Assembly (NCBI RefSeq): GCF_000169195.2
Contig: NC_016023.1
Coordinates: 992,001-1,056,000 of the forward strand
Origin: Heyndrickxia coagulans 36D1
GTDB lineage: Bacteria; Bacillota; Bacilli; Bacillales; Bacillaceae_C
DNA length: 64,000 nt
Reading direction: 5' to 3'
Below the pieces are notes generated by a model. The model saw nothing but the letters and a program-made list of their open reading frames with translations. It was not told the origin of the DNA and searched no databases. Of this stretch, positions 1 through 9,740 are shown in pieces. Made by a program: the position numbers and the translations under genes. Every line of letters begins with the position of its first letter. The stretch's first letter is position 1.

Positions 1-1107
1 CGCAATCCCTGCAACCGGGATAACCGGGAACGCAGACAAAGTCGCAGCAAGGGTAATGAAACCGGAACCGGTCACGCCGGCCGCCCCTTTTGATGTCAGC
101 ATTAAAATCAGCAGCAGCATAATTTGGTGCCCGATCGTCAGGTGCACATTATACGCCTGCGCAATGAAAATGGATGCCATCGACAAATAGATGGCGGTGC
201 CGTCAAGGTTAAACGAGTATCCGGTTGGAACGACAAGGCCGACAACGGATTTTGAGCAACCAAAGTTTTCGAGTTTTCTCATCAGGGAAGGCATCGCCGA
301 TTCCGATGAAGAAGTCCCGAGCACGAGTAAAAGTTCTTCCTTTATATAAGCGATGAACTTGAAAATGTTGAAACCGAACGCTTTTGCAATCCCGCCGAGG
401 ACAAGCAAGATAAAAATGATCATCGTCAGGTAGACAGACCCCATTAATTCGCCGAGATTGATCAGCGAGCTTGCGCCAAACTGGCCAACTGTATATGCCA
501 TTGCCCCGAATGCAGCGATCGGTGACACTTTCATGACAATACCGACAATTTTAAAGAAAACTTCCGTCATGTCTTCAAAAAAGCGGATAACCGGTTTTGC
601 CCTCTCCCCGAGGGATGCGGCAGCAACCCCGAACAGTACCGCAAAAAATAAAATTGGTAAAAGATCTCCCTTGACAAAAGCCCCGGCGATGCTTTCCGGA
701 ATAATACCGGAAATAAAACCGATAAAACCGTGTTCGCTGTCTTTTGCCTGTGTGACGAATTGTGAAACCTTGCTTGTTTTCGCATGGCTTGTATCAATGC
801 CGTGGCCGGGTTGGATCAAATTCACGATAATCAGACCGATGGCGAGCGCAACCGTGCTGACGACTTCAAAATAGATAAGCGCCTTGCCGCCGATTCGACC
901 GACTTTTTTCAAATCCCCCATGCCGCCGATCCCGATAATGACCGTAAAGAAGATAATCGGTGGGACGAGCATTTTGATCAGTTTAATAAACCATTGCGCG
1001 AGAATATTCAGTTCCGCGCCGAATTTAGGTGAAACAAGTCCTACAATAATACCCAGAATGATGCCGATAATGACTTGTACTGTAAGATTCCGAAAGTTGA
1101 TCCTCAT
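1..1107 (-). CDS. dctA: C4-dicarboxylate/proton symporter, DctA-like (3' end missing)
   Basis: Sodium/proton:dicarboxylate symporter (DAACS family) of the cytoplasmic membrane; DctA members import succinate, fumarate and malate. The 369 visible codons start MRINFRNLTVQVIIGI and carry the family's serine-rich re-entrant loop (SSSESAMPSLMRKLENFG) followed by the conserved VPTGYSFNLDGTAIY stretch, which fits DctA better than the glutamate carriers. ATG at 1107 is chosen because GAGGGG lies 7 nt upstream; the ATG at 1114 is in another frame. Relatives are about 420 residues, so some 50 C-terminal residues lie beyond the window edge. A promoter and a cre site sit just upstream. Family assignment is firm; dicarboxylate over glutamate specificity is inferred. 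Confidence 0.85.
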   Translation of the reverse strand, partial: MRINFRNLTVQVIIGIILGIIVGLVSPKFGAELNILAQWFIKLIKMLVPPIIFFTVIIGIGGMGDLKKVGRIGGKALIYFEVVSTVALAIGLIIVNLIQPGHGIDTSHAKTSKVSQFVTQAKDSEHGFIGFISGIIPESIAGAFVKGDLLPILFFAVLFGVAAASLGERAKPVIRFFEDMTEVFFKIVGIVMKVSPIAAFGAMAYTVGQFGASSLINLGELMGSVYLTMIIFILLVLGGIAKAFGFNIFKFIAYIKEELLLVLGTSSSESAMPSLMRKLENFGCSKSVVGLVVPTGYSFNLDGTAIYLSMASIFIAQAYNVHLTIGHQIMLLLILMLTSKGAAGVTGSGFITLAATLSAFPVIPVAGIA

Positions 1108-1120
1108 TTTCCATCCCCTC

Positions 1121-1190
1121 TGTTTGCGCTTACATTTTAGCGTCACGAACTATATTTCTATTATAGTACAGGTTTATCCCGTTTTCACTA
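1121..1190 (-). promoter_or_regulatory. dctA promoter with cre site
   Basis: On the minus strand a TATAAT box (1165-1160) has a weak -35 (GTGAAA) 17 nt upstream. A cre site for CcpA, read on the minus strand as TGTAAGCGCAAACA (1134-1121), matches 13 of 14 positions of TGWAANCGNTNWCA. It falls about 20-30 nt after the expected transcription start, a roadblock position for carbon catabolite repression. Confidence 0.6.
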
Positions 1191-1243
1191 TTTTTATATT
1201 AAAAAAATTTTGCTTTTAAAAAATATCGGTGCAAGCAAAGCGC

Positions 1244-1277
1244 AAAAAAGCAGCGGAACAGTGCCCGCTGCCTTTTT
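1244..1277 (-). terminator. glpD terminator
   Basis: Stem GCAGCGG/CCGCTGC (1250-1256 with 1265-1271) flanked by A-rich and T-rich runs. On the minus strand it ends in a T tract about 110 nt past the glpD stop. Confidence 0.75.
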
Positions 1278-1377
1278 CCAGCTGTCTTTGCAAGAAAGCT
1301 GAGACGTATGCTTCCAATATGAATAGTCAACCAATCCTTTTTCGCCACCAAGGTCTGTGCCCTTTCCCGGAACAAGT

Positions 1378-3006
1378 TTACACTTCCGGGACCGCTTCCC
1401 GCAATGCTTCTTCCAATTCTTTCCTGTACGCCTGTTCTGTCTCTTCATCCCAGGAAAATTCAGCGGCCATCCATGCTATAACCGGCTCTTTCCATTTGCG
1501 GACCCAGTTGATATCGAAGAAAAGGGCACCGGTACGGCGAATGAAGAAATCGACCGGTTTTACCACCATTTCTTGTTCCACTGCATATTTCAATACGGCG
1601 TACACTTCCCGCGGTAGCGGATAGTCGTCTTTCCAGCTTTTCGCATATGCATATACGTGATCCGCGTTCGTGCCGTATTTTTCCGCAATCGCCCGGCTTG
1701 CTTCCGCAGACAGGCCGCTTGCTTCGCCTTCTTTTGTTTTTGCTTTGACAAACGCCGGCAAATTTTCAGAGCCGCCCACATCACCGCCGGAAATCGGCAA
1801 GTGCTTCGTTTGGCACGGCTGAAAATTGCCGCCAAGCCTGCGTGCTACAAGATCTACAACCGTTTCCGCCATTTTCCGGTAACCGGTCAGTTTGCCGCCT
1901 GCGATTGTCACGAGGCCGCTGTCGGATTCCCAAATTTCATCTTTACGCGAAATTTCGGAGGCGTCTTTTCCTTCTTCGTAAATCAATGGACGGACGCCGG
2001 CCCAGCTTGATTCGACATCACGGGCTGTCACTTTGACTTTTGGAAACATAAAGTGGATCGCTTTTAATAAGTAATCAATATCTTTCGGGAGCGGTTTTGG
2101 GTGAATCGGGTCTTTGTCGTAAAATGTATCCGTTGTGCCGACGTACGTTTTGCCGCCGCGCGGAATGGCAAACACCATGCGGCCGTCCAGCGTATCAAAA
2201 TACACGGCCTGCCGGAGCGGAAAGATACTTTGGTCAAACACAATATGCACGCCCTTTGTGAGGCGGAGGCTTTTGCTCCCTTTCCCGTCTTTATTGCGCA
2301 TTTTATCACTCCACGGCCCGGTCGCATTGACGACCATTTTCGCCCGCACGTTTACGGTTTCCCCGCTGATCTGGTCACGAACAGTAGCACCCGAGATACG
2401 GCCGTTTTCGTACAAATACTCTTCCGCTTTTGTATAGTTGACAGCCAGCGCCCCGTGTGCGACTGCTGCTTTCATCACTTCAATGGTCAGCCGCGCGTCG
2501 TCCGTCCGGTATTCGACATAATAACCGCCGCCTTTCAGCCCATCTTTTTTGATCAGCGGTTCCTTGTTTAAGGTTTCCGAAGCCGACAGCATTTTCCGGC
2601 GTTCCGTTTTTTTCACGCCGGCTAAAAAGTCGTACAGCCGCAAGCCGATATTCGTTGTAAATGCGCCGAACGTCCCGCCCTTATGGAACGGCAGCAGCAT
2701 CCATTCCGGCGTTGTCACATGCGGGCCGTTTTCATAAACGATGGCGCGCTCTTTTCCGACTTCCGCCACCATTTTTACTTCAAATTGTTTCAAGTACCGC
2801 AGGCCCCCGTGGACAAGTTTGGTTGACCGGCTTGATGTGCCCGCCGCGAAATCCTGCATCTCGACAAGCGCTACAGACATGCCGCGCGACACTGCGTCAA
2901 GCGCAATGCCGGCCCCTGTAATGCCGCCACCGATCACAAGCAGATCGAACGTTTTATCCTTCATGTTTTGTAAAACTGTCCCGCGCTGTTTTCCTGAAAA
3001 TTCCAT
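1378..3006 (-). CDS. glpD: Aerobic glycerol-3-phosphate dehydrogenase
   Basis: FAD-dependent, membrane-associated oxidation of sn-glycerol-3-phosphate to dihydroxyacetone phosphate, feeding the quinone pool. The 542-residue product has the N-terminal dinucleotide fold ([19 protein letters not shown]) and the family signature around GGLRYLKQF, with the usual C-terminal extension. An in-frame ATG at 3090 lies inside the leader hairpin; ATG 3006 has AGGAGGGG 7 nt upstream and gives MEFSGKQRG, so it is preferred. B. subtilis GlpD is about 555 residues. It stands alone behind its own attenuator leader next to glpFK and glpP, the usual glycerol regulon arrangement. Confidence 0.95.
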   Translation of the reverse strand: MEFSGKQRGTVLQNMKDKTFDLLVIGGGITGAGIALDAVSRGMSVALVEMQDFAAGTSSRSTKLVHGGLRYLKQFEVKMVAEVGKERAIVYENGPHVTTPEWMLLPFHKGGTFGAFTTNIGLRLYDFLAGVKKTERRKMLSASETLNKEPLIKKDGLKGGGYYVEYRTDDARLTIEVMKAAVAHGALAVNYTKAEEYLYENGRISGATVRDQISGETVNVRAKMVVNATGPWSDKMRNKDGKGSKSLRLTKGVHIVFDQSIFPLRQAVYFDTLDGRMVFAIPRGGKTYVGTTDTFYDKDPIHPKPLPKDIDYLLKAIHFMFPKVKVTARDVESSWAGVRPLIYEEGKDASEISRKDEIWESDSGLVTIAGGKLTGYRKMAETVVDLVARRLGGNFQPCQTKHLPISGGDVGGSENLPAFVKAKTKEGEASGLSAEASRAIAEKYGTNADHVYAYAKSWKDDYPLPREVYAVLKYAVEQEMVVKPVDFFIRRTGALFFDINWVRKWKEPVIAWMAAEFSWDEETEQAYRKELEEALREAVPEV

Positions 3007-3146
3007 TTTCGTCCCCTCCTTCAAAATAAAAAGAGACCTGAACCATGCATTATGGAAAACTCCCATAAAACAAGCCAGGTCTCTCTGCATCTCTTGACAT
3101 TTTATGAACTTGTTTTTATTATAACAGACCTTCCACTGATTTTCAG
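3007..3146 (-). promoter_or_regulatory. glpD promoter and GlpP-type antitermination leader
   Basis: Minus-strand promoter: TATAAT (3123-3118) with CTGAAA 17 nt upstream (3146-3141). The leader then forms a hairpin with 9-bp arms AGAGACCTG/CAGGTCTCT (3084-3076 with 3040-3032) followed by a T-rich run, placed before the ribosome binding site. In Bacillus the GlpP protein with glycerol-3-phosphate lets polymerase pass such a terminator; glpP is present at 6384. The structure is seen; GlpP control is inferred from the family. Confidence 0.75.
3094..3122 (+). promoter_or_regulatory. Strong sigma-A-type promoter pointing away from glpD
   Basis: TTGACA (3094-3099), 17 nt, TATTAT (3117-3122) on the plus strand. 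Its -10 overlaps the -10 of the glpD promoter on the other strand. No plus-strand gene follows; a transcript would enter the repeat region at 3285-3650 and then run antisense to glpK. Confidence 0.4.
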
Positions 3147-3284
3147 CTGTTATGCACCGGGAAAATGTAGTAATCCCCGTTTCTTGCCGTTGCCCCGTTA
3201 GATAAGGCAGCGCATCAAAACATAGAAGGCAATGGCGCCCGAATCATGCGAGGCAACAAAGCAATAGCTGGCCACGTAAACTCA

Positions 3285-3650
3285 CAGGTTAAGCTGGCGC
3301 AGAACTATTGATTGCCTGCTAGTATTGCGGCTACAAAGAATCCAAGGTGTTATTGCCATGGTATCCCTGCAAGCTTTTTAAAAGCAGGGACCGCCTGCAA
3401 CAGCTATGCTGCACAGGTTAAGCGAGATAAACTGTGTTGCCTACTGCGTGCCCGCTTCCGTATGGCTGCCCAGTTCAGTGGCAGGGTAGCAAGATAAGCC
3501 GTGTTGCCTCTACATACCCGGTTCCGTACAGCTGCTCAATTTGGGTCGCAGGTTAACCTAGATAAACCACGTTGCCTACTGCATGCCCACTTCCGTATGA
3601 CTGCCCAATTTGGTCGCAGGCTAAGCCAGATTACCGCGCTGCCTGCAGCA
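3285..3650. repeat. Tandem repeat, about 68-bp unit
   Basis: Three consecutive full units start with CAGGKTARC at 3414, 3482 and 3549 (68, 67 and 68 bp) and a partial fourth starts at 3617. Shared words are GATAAAC, GTTGCCT and TTCCGTA. A more diverged stretch beginning CAGGTTAAGC at 3285 looks like an older copy. No reading frame fits. The array fills the glpD-glpK gap. Confidence 0.7.
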
Positions 3651-3660
3651 ATCTGCAAAT

Positions 3661-5166
<1,506 letters not shown>

Positions 5167-5967
5167 TTACGCTCTCGTTTTCTTGTTTTCTATCATCCAT
5201 ACTATCAATAATACAAGCAAACTCGTTAGCAAAACACCCCAAAACGCGGGTGTCCAATCATTCTTAAATACAGCCCGGTAAAAAACACCCCCGAGAGAAC
5301 CCCCGAGCAGCGGACCGGCAACCGGCACCCACGCATAGCGCCAATTCGAAGGCCCTTTTCCTGCAATCGGGAGCAGAAAATGGGCAATTCTCGGGCCAAG
5401 ATCGCGGGCAGGGTTGATCGCATAACCCGTCGTCCCGCCAAGCGATACCCCGATCGCGACAATCAGCATGCCGACGATGAACGGGTTCAGCCCTTCCGTA
5501 AACTTATTCGCGCCGATTGTCAGTACGCCGAGCACGAGAACAAAAGTCCCGATGATTTCACTGATAAGATTCGCAAAATAATTTGGAATGGCCGGCCCGG
5601 TTGAAAATACGCCAAGTTTGGCGCCGGGATCGTCCGTCTCCTTCCAGTGCGGCAAAAAATGAAAAAATACGACGGCAGCACCGATCATGGCCCCGACCAT
5701 TTGCGCCAGAATATATCCGGCCACTTTCGGCCATGGAAAATCCCCGTTAAATGCAAGCCCGACTGTAAGCGCAGGATTTAAGTGAGCGCCGCTGTATTTT
5801 CCGACTGCATAAGCCGCCATGGCCACGCCAAGCCCCCACCCGAACGAAATGACAATCCAGCCGCTCTGGTAGGCGAATGATTTTTTCAAATTGACATTGG
5901 CGCAGACACCGCCGCCAAAAATAATGAGTATGGCTGTGCCAACCAATTCTGCGAAATATGGATTCAT
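5167..5967 (-). CDS. glpF: Glycerol uptake facilitator
   Basis: Aquaglyceroporin of the cytoplasmic membrane for facilitated glycerol entry. The 266-residue MIP-family protein has both half-pore boxes: NPA in GAHLNPALTVGLAF and the second box in YAINPARDLGPR, whose extra Asp after NPAR is typical of glycerol rather than water channels. About six membrane segments are visible. The start at 5967 follows GGAGG. It is first gene of glpFK. Confidence 0.95.
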   Translation of the reverse strand: MNPYFAELVGTAILIIFGGGVCANVNLKKSFAYQSGWIVISFGWGLGVAMAAYAVGKYSGAHLNPALTVGLAFNGDFPWPKVAGYILAQMVGAMIGAAVVFFHFLPHWKETDDPGAKLGVFSTGPAIPNYFANLISEIIGTFVLVLGVLTIGANKFTEGLNPFIVGMLIVAIGVSLGGTTGYAINPARDLGPRIAHFLLPIAGKGPSNWRYAWVPVAGPLLGGSLGGVFYRAVFKNDWTPAFWGVLLTSLLVLLIVWMIENKKTRA

Positions 5968-6151
5968 ACCCCTTCCTCCATTTCCAATGAATTAAAAGCT
6001 GATCCGACAACACTCCGGTCCCTTTCATCAAAAAAGAACAAAAAGACCCACGACGCCCGCAAATTTGTTGCGAATGGAGTGGATCTCTTTGTTCTCCTGC
6101 CAAGTTTATTAACTTATGTATGATGATAACGCTTACTTTAAATTTTGTCAA
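5968..6151 (-). promoter_or_regulatory. glpFK promoter, cre site and GlpP-type leader
   Basis: Minus-strand promoter TTGACA (6151-6146), 17 nt, TATCAT (6128-6123). A cre-like site AGTAAGCGTTATCA (6137-6124, 13 of 14 positions) covers the -10, so CcpA binding would block initiation. The leader carries a long inverted repeat (6095-6079 with 6051-6035, arms AGAACAAAGAGATCCAC and GTGGGTCTTTTTGTTCT, about 15 of 17 pairs) ending in a T run: an attenuator of the same design as that of glpD. Confidence 0.8.
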
Positions 6152-6383
6152 TCCATGTTCACAAAAAAATATATACCGGATTTTTCCAGATTTTGTTGAA
6201 AGAAGCGGACATCCTTGCCAGCAGACTTAGGATTCCGCTGGGCTGCATTCGGCTCCAATGGGAGAATGTTTCACATCGCTTCCACTTCTGGTTAGGAGTC
6301 GGCTTGTCAATATGCCCGCTGTACACCCGGGTGCCGTCCCATGCAAAAAAACCACTGCGGCCGCCCGGAACAGCCGCTTATCT
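6152..6383. other. Gap between glpF promoter and glpP
   Basis: No supported gene. A GC-rich imperfect hairpin with a T7 run on the minus strand (about 6328-6375) may end glpP transcription. Confidence 0.35.
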
Positions 6384-6944
6384 TTATTTCTTTTCCAAAA
6401 AGGCTTCCCACAATTCCGTGTCCGAGGTGGTGATGCCTTCCGCTCCGGCTTTCAATGCTTTTTCCACATCTTCCCGCGTACGGATCAACCCGCCTGCAAA
6501 AATTGGAATGCCAAGCCGTTCCTTTACTTCGGTGATCATCCATGGCGCTATTCCCGGCAAAACTTCAATATAATCAGGTTTCGTCCGTTCAATTAATTTG
6601 TAACTTTTCTCGAGCGCATGCGAATCAATTAAAAACATTCTTTGGATCGAGACGACTCCCTTTTGCTTTGCTTTTTGTATGACATTGGCTTTTGTTGATA
6701 TCAGCCCGAAAGGTTGATACTCCTGGCATAAATATTCCGTTGCGTAATCATCACTCTTTAGGCCTTGGATCAAGTCCACATGGTAAATCATTTTTTTGCC
6801 TTCCGCCTTCGCCATTGCCGCAACGTATTTGAGCTGTGAGATGTGCAGCTCGAGAAAAATCCCGATTTCATAATCACTTTTTAAAAACCTTTCAAACTCC
6901 TTCATGTTAACAGAAGCCGGAAGAATTCTTTGAGAAAAGGCCAT
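6384..6944 (-). CDS. glpP: Glycerol-3-phosphate-responsive antiterminator GlpP
   Basis: RNA-binding antiterminator that, with glycerol-3-phosphate, prevents termination in glpFK and glpD leaders. The 186-residue product matches the family in length (B. subtilis about 192) and conserved blocks: YHVDLIQGL, DYIEVLPGIAPWMI and IFAGGLIRTREDVEKAL, a TIM-barrel-like fold. ATG 6944 follows TAAGGAGGAG. It is a separate unit upstream of glpFK, with its two likely targets present at 5968 and 3007. Confidence 0.93.
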   Translation of the reverse strand: MAFSQRILPASVNMKEFERFLKSDYEIGIFLELHISQLKYVAAMAKAEGKKMIYHVDLIQGLKSDDYATEYLCQEYQPFGLISTKANVIQKAKQKGVVSIQRMFLIDSHALEKSYKLIERTKPDYIEVLPGIAPWMITEVKERLGIPIFAGGLIRTREDVEKALKAGAEGITTSDTELWEAFLEKK

Positions 6945-7340
6945 TTTTTCTCCTCCTTATATTAGTGCAAATTTAGTTTACCACGTACGATGGGCCGGTA
7001 CGCATTGTGTATATGACAAGATTTTCCCGGCTGTGTGTGAATCGTGTCTTTTGAGGGGACTGTCCCCGGGAATTTTTCATTTTCTGCTGTCATCGTGAAA
7101 AAGATGAGTGAATGTTTCACGCAGCTAAAAACAGATGAATCAGACCAAGTGGCTCATTTGGTTGCATAAAAGCCAGCTCTCTTTTTATTCAGTTTAGGCC
7201 ATTTTCCACGTGTATATTGTATATGATCGGGTTTTAAAAGCAACATATTTTGAAAGAGGGTTTTTTTATAGGTAATTTTGCATCCCCAAAATTGAGTTTT
7301 CAAACAAAAACGGTAAAGACATTCATTGAGATTTCTTGAT
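6945..7340. other. Gene-free AT-rich stretch
   Basis: No convincing coding region. A short inverted repeat GGGGACTGTCCCC (about 7058-7070) is visible, without a clear T tract. The stretch marks the edge of the AT-rich accessory patch. Confidence 0.4.
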
Positions 7341-7416
7341 GTAAAGGTGTCTTTACGTAAAAAGATATTTACATTTTTGAATAAACCGGATATACTGTTT
7401 GTAAAGATACTCTTAC
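7341..7416 (+). promoter_or_regulatory. Promoter with three 16-bp repressor operators
   Basis: Promoter TTTACA (7368-7373), 17 nt, TATACT (7391-7396). Three copies of a 16-bp inverted repeat GTAAAG-N4-CTTTAC surround it: GTAAAGGTGTCTTTAC (7341-7356), GTAAAAAGATATTTAC (7357-7372, overlapping the -35) and GTAAAGATACTCTTAC (7401-7416, at the start point). The first two abut with no gap. This is the layout of an autorepressed promoter; the HTH protein encoded next is the obvious candidate repressor. Confidence 0.7.
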
Positions 7417-7472
7417 TTTATTGAGGAAAGGAAAAATCATTTAAACTTATACATATCAGGAGATACTCAGCT

Positions 7473-7688
7473 ATGGTTAAAAACAACATTAAGTTACTAA
7501 GAAAAGAAATCGGGATAACGCAAGAACAGCTTGCAAAAGAATTAAAAATTACGCGGCAAACAGTCATTACGATTGAAAATCACCGTTATAATCCCAGTCT
7601 TGAGCTTGCGCTTAAAATTGCTAAGTTTTTCGGCAAAAATGTAGAAGAAATATTCTTTTTAGAGGAGGGTGAAGACAGTGCCGTCTAA
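7473..7688 (+). CDS. Small XRE-family HTH transcriptional regulator
   Basis: A 71-residue stand-alone helix-turn-helix protein. The DNA-binding motif is TQEQLAKELKITRQTVI near residues 15-31, and the end LKIAKFFGKNVEEIFFLEE is typical of the YgzD-like subfamily. There is no ligand or oligomerisation domain. Its stop overlaps the start of the following membrane gene (7678), and the three operators upstream suggest it represses its own operon. In this subfamily the regulator is often paired with a small membrane protein, as here. Target genes beyond its own operon are unknown. Confidence 0.85.
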   Translation: MVKNNIKLLRKEIGITQEQLAKELKITRQTVITIENHRYNPSLELALKIAKFFGKNVEEIFFLEEGEDSAV

Positions 7689-8072
7689 TTATAAAAGAAA
7701 GCCAATAAATATTTGGTTATGTATTGCTACTGTAATTGTAATTAATATATTTGTTGCTATATTTGAGCATCCCTTCCCAATTTGGTCACTTGTTGGTGAT
7801 GTAATTGCAATCTTTGGAGTCTGGGAATACAATACGGATTTAAAAAAACAAGAGGACGATGATGAGGTAGTAGAAGATGAACGTACTATGAAAATCGAAA
7901 AAAATACAACAGAATATTTCTTTTTTGGGTTATGATCTTTGTAATAGCTGCTTTAGGAGTAATGGCTGTACTTGGTATAAAGTCTGTTTCAATTGAGGAT
8001 ATGATCTTAGCTCTATGCATTCTATTGCTTGGTAGTTTTACTCTTACCAGTTATCTATCCAGAAAAAAATAG
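7678..8072 (+). pseudogene. Frameshifted small membrane protein, partner of the HTH regulator
   Basis: Starting at GTG 7678 (AGGAGG 9 nt upstream) the frame encodes two membrane segments, an acidic linker (EDDDEVVEDERTMKIEKNTTE) and then stops at 7935. In the +1 frame the protein continues directly (WVMIFVIAALGVMAVLG and a further segment) to TAG at 8072. The switch lies at a C-T6-GGG run (7920-7929); one more T would restore one frame of about 131 residues with four membrane segments. DERxxxIxxxA-type linkers followed by two segments recall DUF2178-like proteins. A real mutation, programmed slippage or a sequencing error in the homopolymer are all possible. Confidence 0.6.
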
Positions 8073-8216
8073 GAACCCGGTTACTTAATTGTCAGGCTGG
8101 TTATACCAAAAGAAAATAGTAAAAGACAAGCGGTGATACCTTTAGCTTATAAAATTGGAATCGTATCCAATGCTGAAGTATCGGTGCCCCAACACCATAC
8201 AGAAAGGGGGAATATT

Positions 8217-8762
8217 GTGATCAATGTAGAAGATGTGATTTCTTATAACTTTAATTTTTTAATCTATATTCATAACGCTTATACCAATTTGGAAAATGAA
8301 GGCGATAAGTTTCCTTATCTGCCTCTTGAAAGAGAAGGTTTTATTGATAGGAAGTCTTTCTTAGAAAAGGGTAAAGAGATATGGGGGGAATGTTTGCGTT
8401 CTGATATACAGGAAGAAGATATTCAATATTGGCTAGCGGAAAAATTTGATTTTCGAGTTTTATTTTCCAAAAATGATTATGGTGAAAGGAATTATCGATT
8501 GTTACGAAAGACATTTAATTCTTGGTTTGGGGAAATCGGATATCGAAGCTTAGAATTGCAGGGAGAAGTATGGGTACCCTATGTTTACGAACAATTGGCT
8601 GAAAATAGCAAAAAATATGATTGCGATATTTTTTTGGAAATTATCTTTGATGAGGGGCCTAAAGAGTGGAAAATATATTCTGATCAGCATTACTTTATTA
8701 CGATCCACGATCATCCAATGAATGGATCTCATATTCTGCTCGATATATTTAAAAATGATTGA
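8217..8762 (+). CDS. Hypothetical protein
   Basis: Not recognised. The frame is open from 8133, but GTG 8217 has AAAGGGGG 6 nt before it, giving a soluble acidic protein of 181 residues starting MINVEDVISYNF. It is rich in aromatic residues (YNFNFLIYIHNAYTNL; WLAEKFDFRVLF; GEVWVPYVYEQL), has no signal peptide or membrane segment, and ends in a beta-rich part (FITIHDHPMNGSHILLDIF). Codon use is AT-rich like its neighbours and unlike the flanking core genes, suggesting acquired DNA. Size, acidity and setting would fit an immunity-type or phage-derived protein, but nothing proves it. Confidence 0.6.
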   Translation: MINVEDVISYNFNFLIYIHNAYTNLENEGDKFPYLPLEREGFIDRKSFLEKGKEIWGECLRSDIQEEDIQYWLAEKFDFRVLFSKNDYGERNYRLLRKTFNSWFGEIGYRSLELQGEVWVPYVYEQLAENSKKYDCDIFLEIIFDEGPKEWKIYSDQHYFITIHDHPMNGSHILLDIFKND

Positions 8763-8807
8763 AAAATATGAGGTATGATATATTCGTCACACCCCTAAAA
8801 TTCCGTT

Positions 8808-9051
8808 CAACCCATATGGATCAAGTAGCTGTATCCAAATTCTTTCCCAGTTCCCAACTGTGTTCGTGCTGCAAGCTACCAAAATAAAGACGTTTAAAAC
8901 CTGGCAGTATGGGGATGGGAATGGCCGAATTGCCATATCTAATACCCACCATATAAACCGGGATTTGACCGCAAGTATCAATCTTAAAAACGAGGTCATA
9001 AGGTTTCTAACCGTAGGAACTTCGGGATTCGCCTGCTCAACAAATATTTAA
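8808..9051 (+). pseudogene. Remnant of a TnpB (IS200/IS605 family) C-terminus
   Basis: Pieces of the canonical TnpB zinc-ribbon end are spread over three frames: SKFFPSSQLCSCC from about 8834, then YQNKDV and NLAVWGWEWPNC in a second frame with in-frame stops, then THHINRDLTASINLKNE and FLTVGTSGFAC in a third frame ending at 9051. Order and spacing match the family. At least two frameshifts and two stops make it dead. The rest of TnpB and any TnpA are absent. Confidence 0.75.
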
Positions 9052-9073
9052 CAAAAAAGAGAGGGGAAATTTT

Positions 9074-9343
9074 GTGAAAAACTTTGAAGGAATATCTTTT
9101 GCGCTCTTCATTTTTTCGGCATTGGTTTATTTAATTTTTATGTTTGGAAATGTAGACTTATTTCCCGGACAAATAATATTAATAATTTTGACTGTGTTCC
9201 CTATTGTCGGATTAATTCTTGCCTTTAGTAGCAAAAGTGACGGCTTCATGAAAGTAATTAGCATTATCGGGAATCTTGCTGTTCTAATGATTGCTGTTAT
9301 TGTGCCGGTCATCGTTACTTCATTTTTTTGGAATCAACCATAG
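9074..9343 (+). CDS. Small hydrophobic membrane protein
   Basis: An 89-residue protein starting at GTG 9074 (GAGAGGGG 7 nt upstream), made of three predicted membrane segments (residues about 7-27, 32-52 and 62-84) joined by short polar loops. No family was recognised. A clear terminator follows, so it is probably a single-gene unit. It begins 22 nt after the TnpB relic in the AT-rich patch. Confidence 0.6.
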   Translation: MKNFEGISFALFIFSALVYLIFMFGNVDLFPGQIILIILTVFPIVGLILAFSSKSDGFMKVISIIGNLAVLMIAVIVPVIVTSFFWNQP

Positions 9344-9354
9344 CGAACTGAATT

Positions 9355-9390
9355 AAAAAGCAACATGGCCAAAACCACGTTGCTTTTTTA
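9355..9390 (+). terminator. Intrinsic terminator
   Basis: AAAAAGCAAC/GTTGCTTTTT stem with a 14-nt loop and a T run, directly after the small membrane protein gene. Confidence 0.8.
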
Positions 9391-9531
9391 TTAGCATCGC
9401 AAACCACGAGGTTGGAGGGCGCTTGCTGGTGTTTGAAACCGAAAGTGCGTTTATCCAGATTGGGATCCGTTTTCCTTTTAGGCAGAGCACATTAAAACAG
9501 AGTCAACAGGTATAAATGAAGAGCTGTCTAT

Positions 9532-9740
9532 TCAATTCCTTGTCAGTATTTGGAATCTCCCATAAAGCAGTGATGGGAATACTTTAGCCAGAAGTTCAAC
9601 AGATTTACTAAGGTTTCGAGCGTAAAGAGAACCGTCGATAACAAAAGCCGTTACCCGGTCTATAGATGTCAAAGTTTTGTGGCTGTGACTCCATACACGA
9701 AATCCCCCGGGCAACTGCCTTGGTGGTCTCAATAAACAAA
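9532..9740 (-). pseudogene. Fragment resembling an IS4-family transposase
   Basis: The minus strand encodes SIDRVTAFVIDGSLYARN followed by LSKSVELLAKVF, which resembles the catalytic-Asp region of IS4-type DDE transposases (pattern DR..FVIDDSLY.RNRSK.VELLARVYDH). Only about 65 residues remain, with no partner segments or terminal repeats nearby. The assignment rests on memory of the motif. Confidence 0.4.

Noticed and set aside
3032-3084. T-box leader upstream of glpD
   Set aside because: No T-box sequence; the hairpin with a T run next to glpP fits the GlpP attenuator instead.
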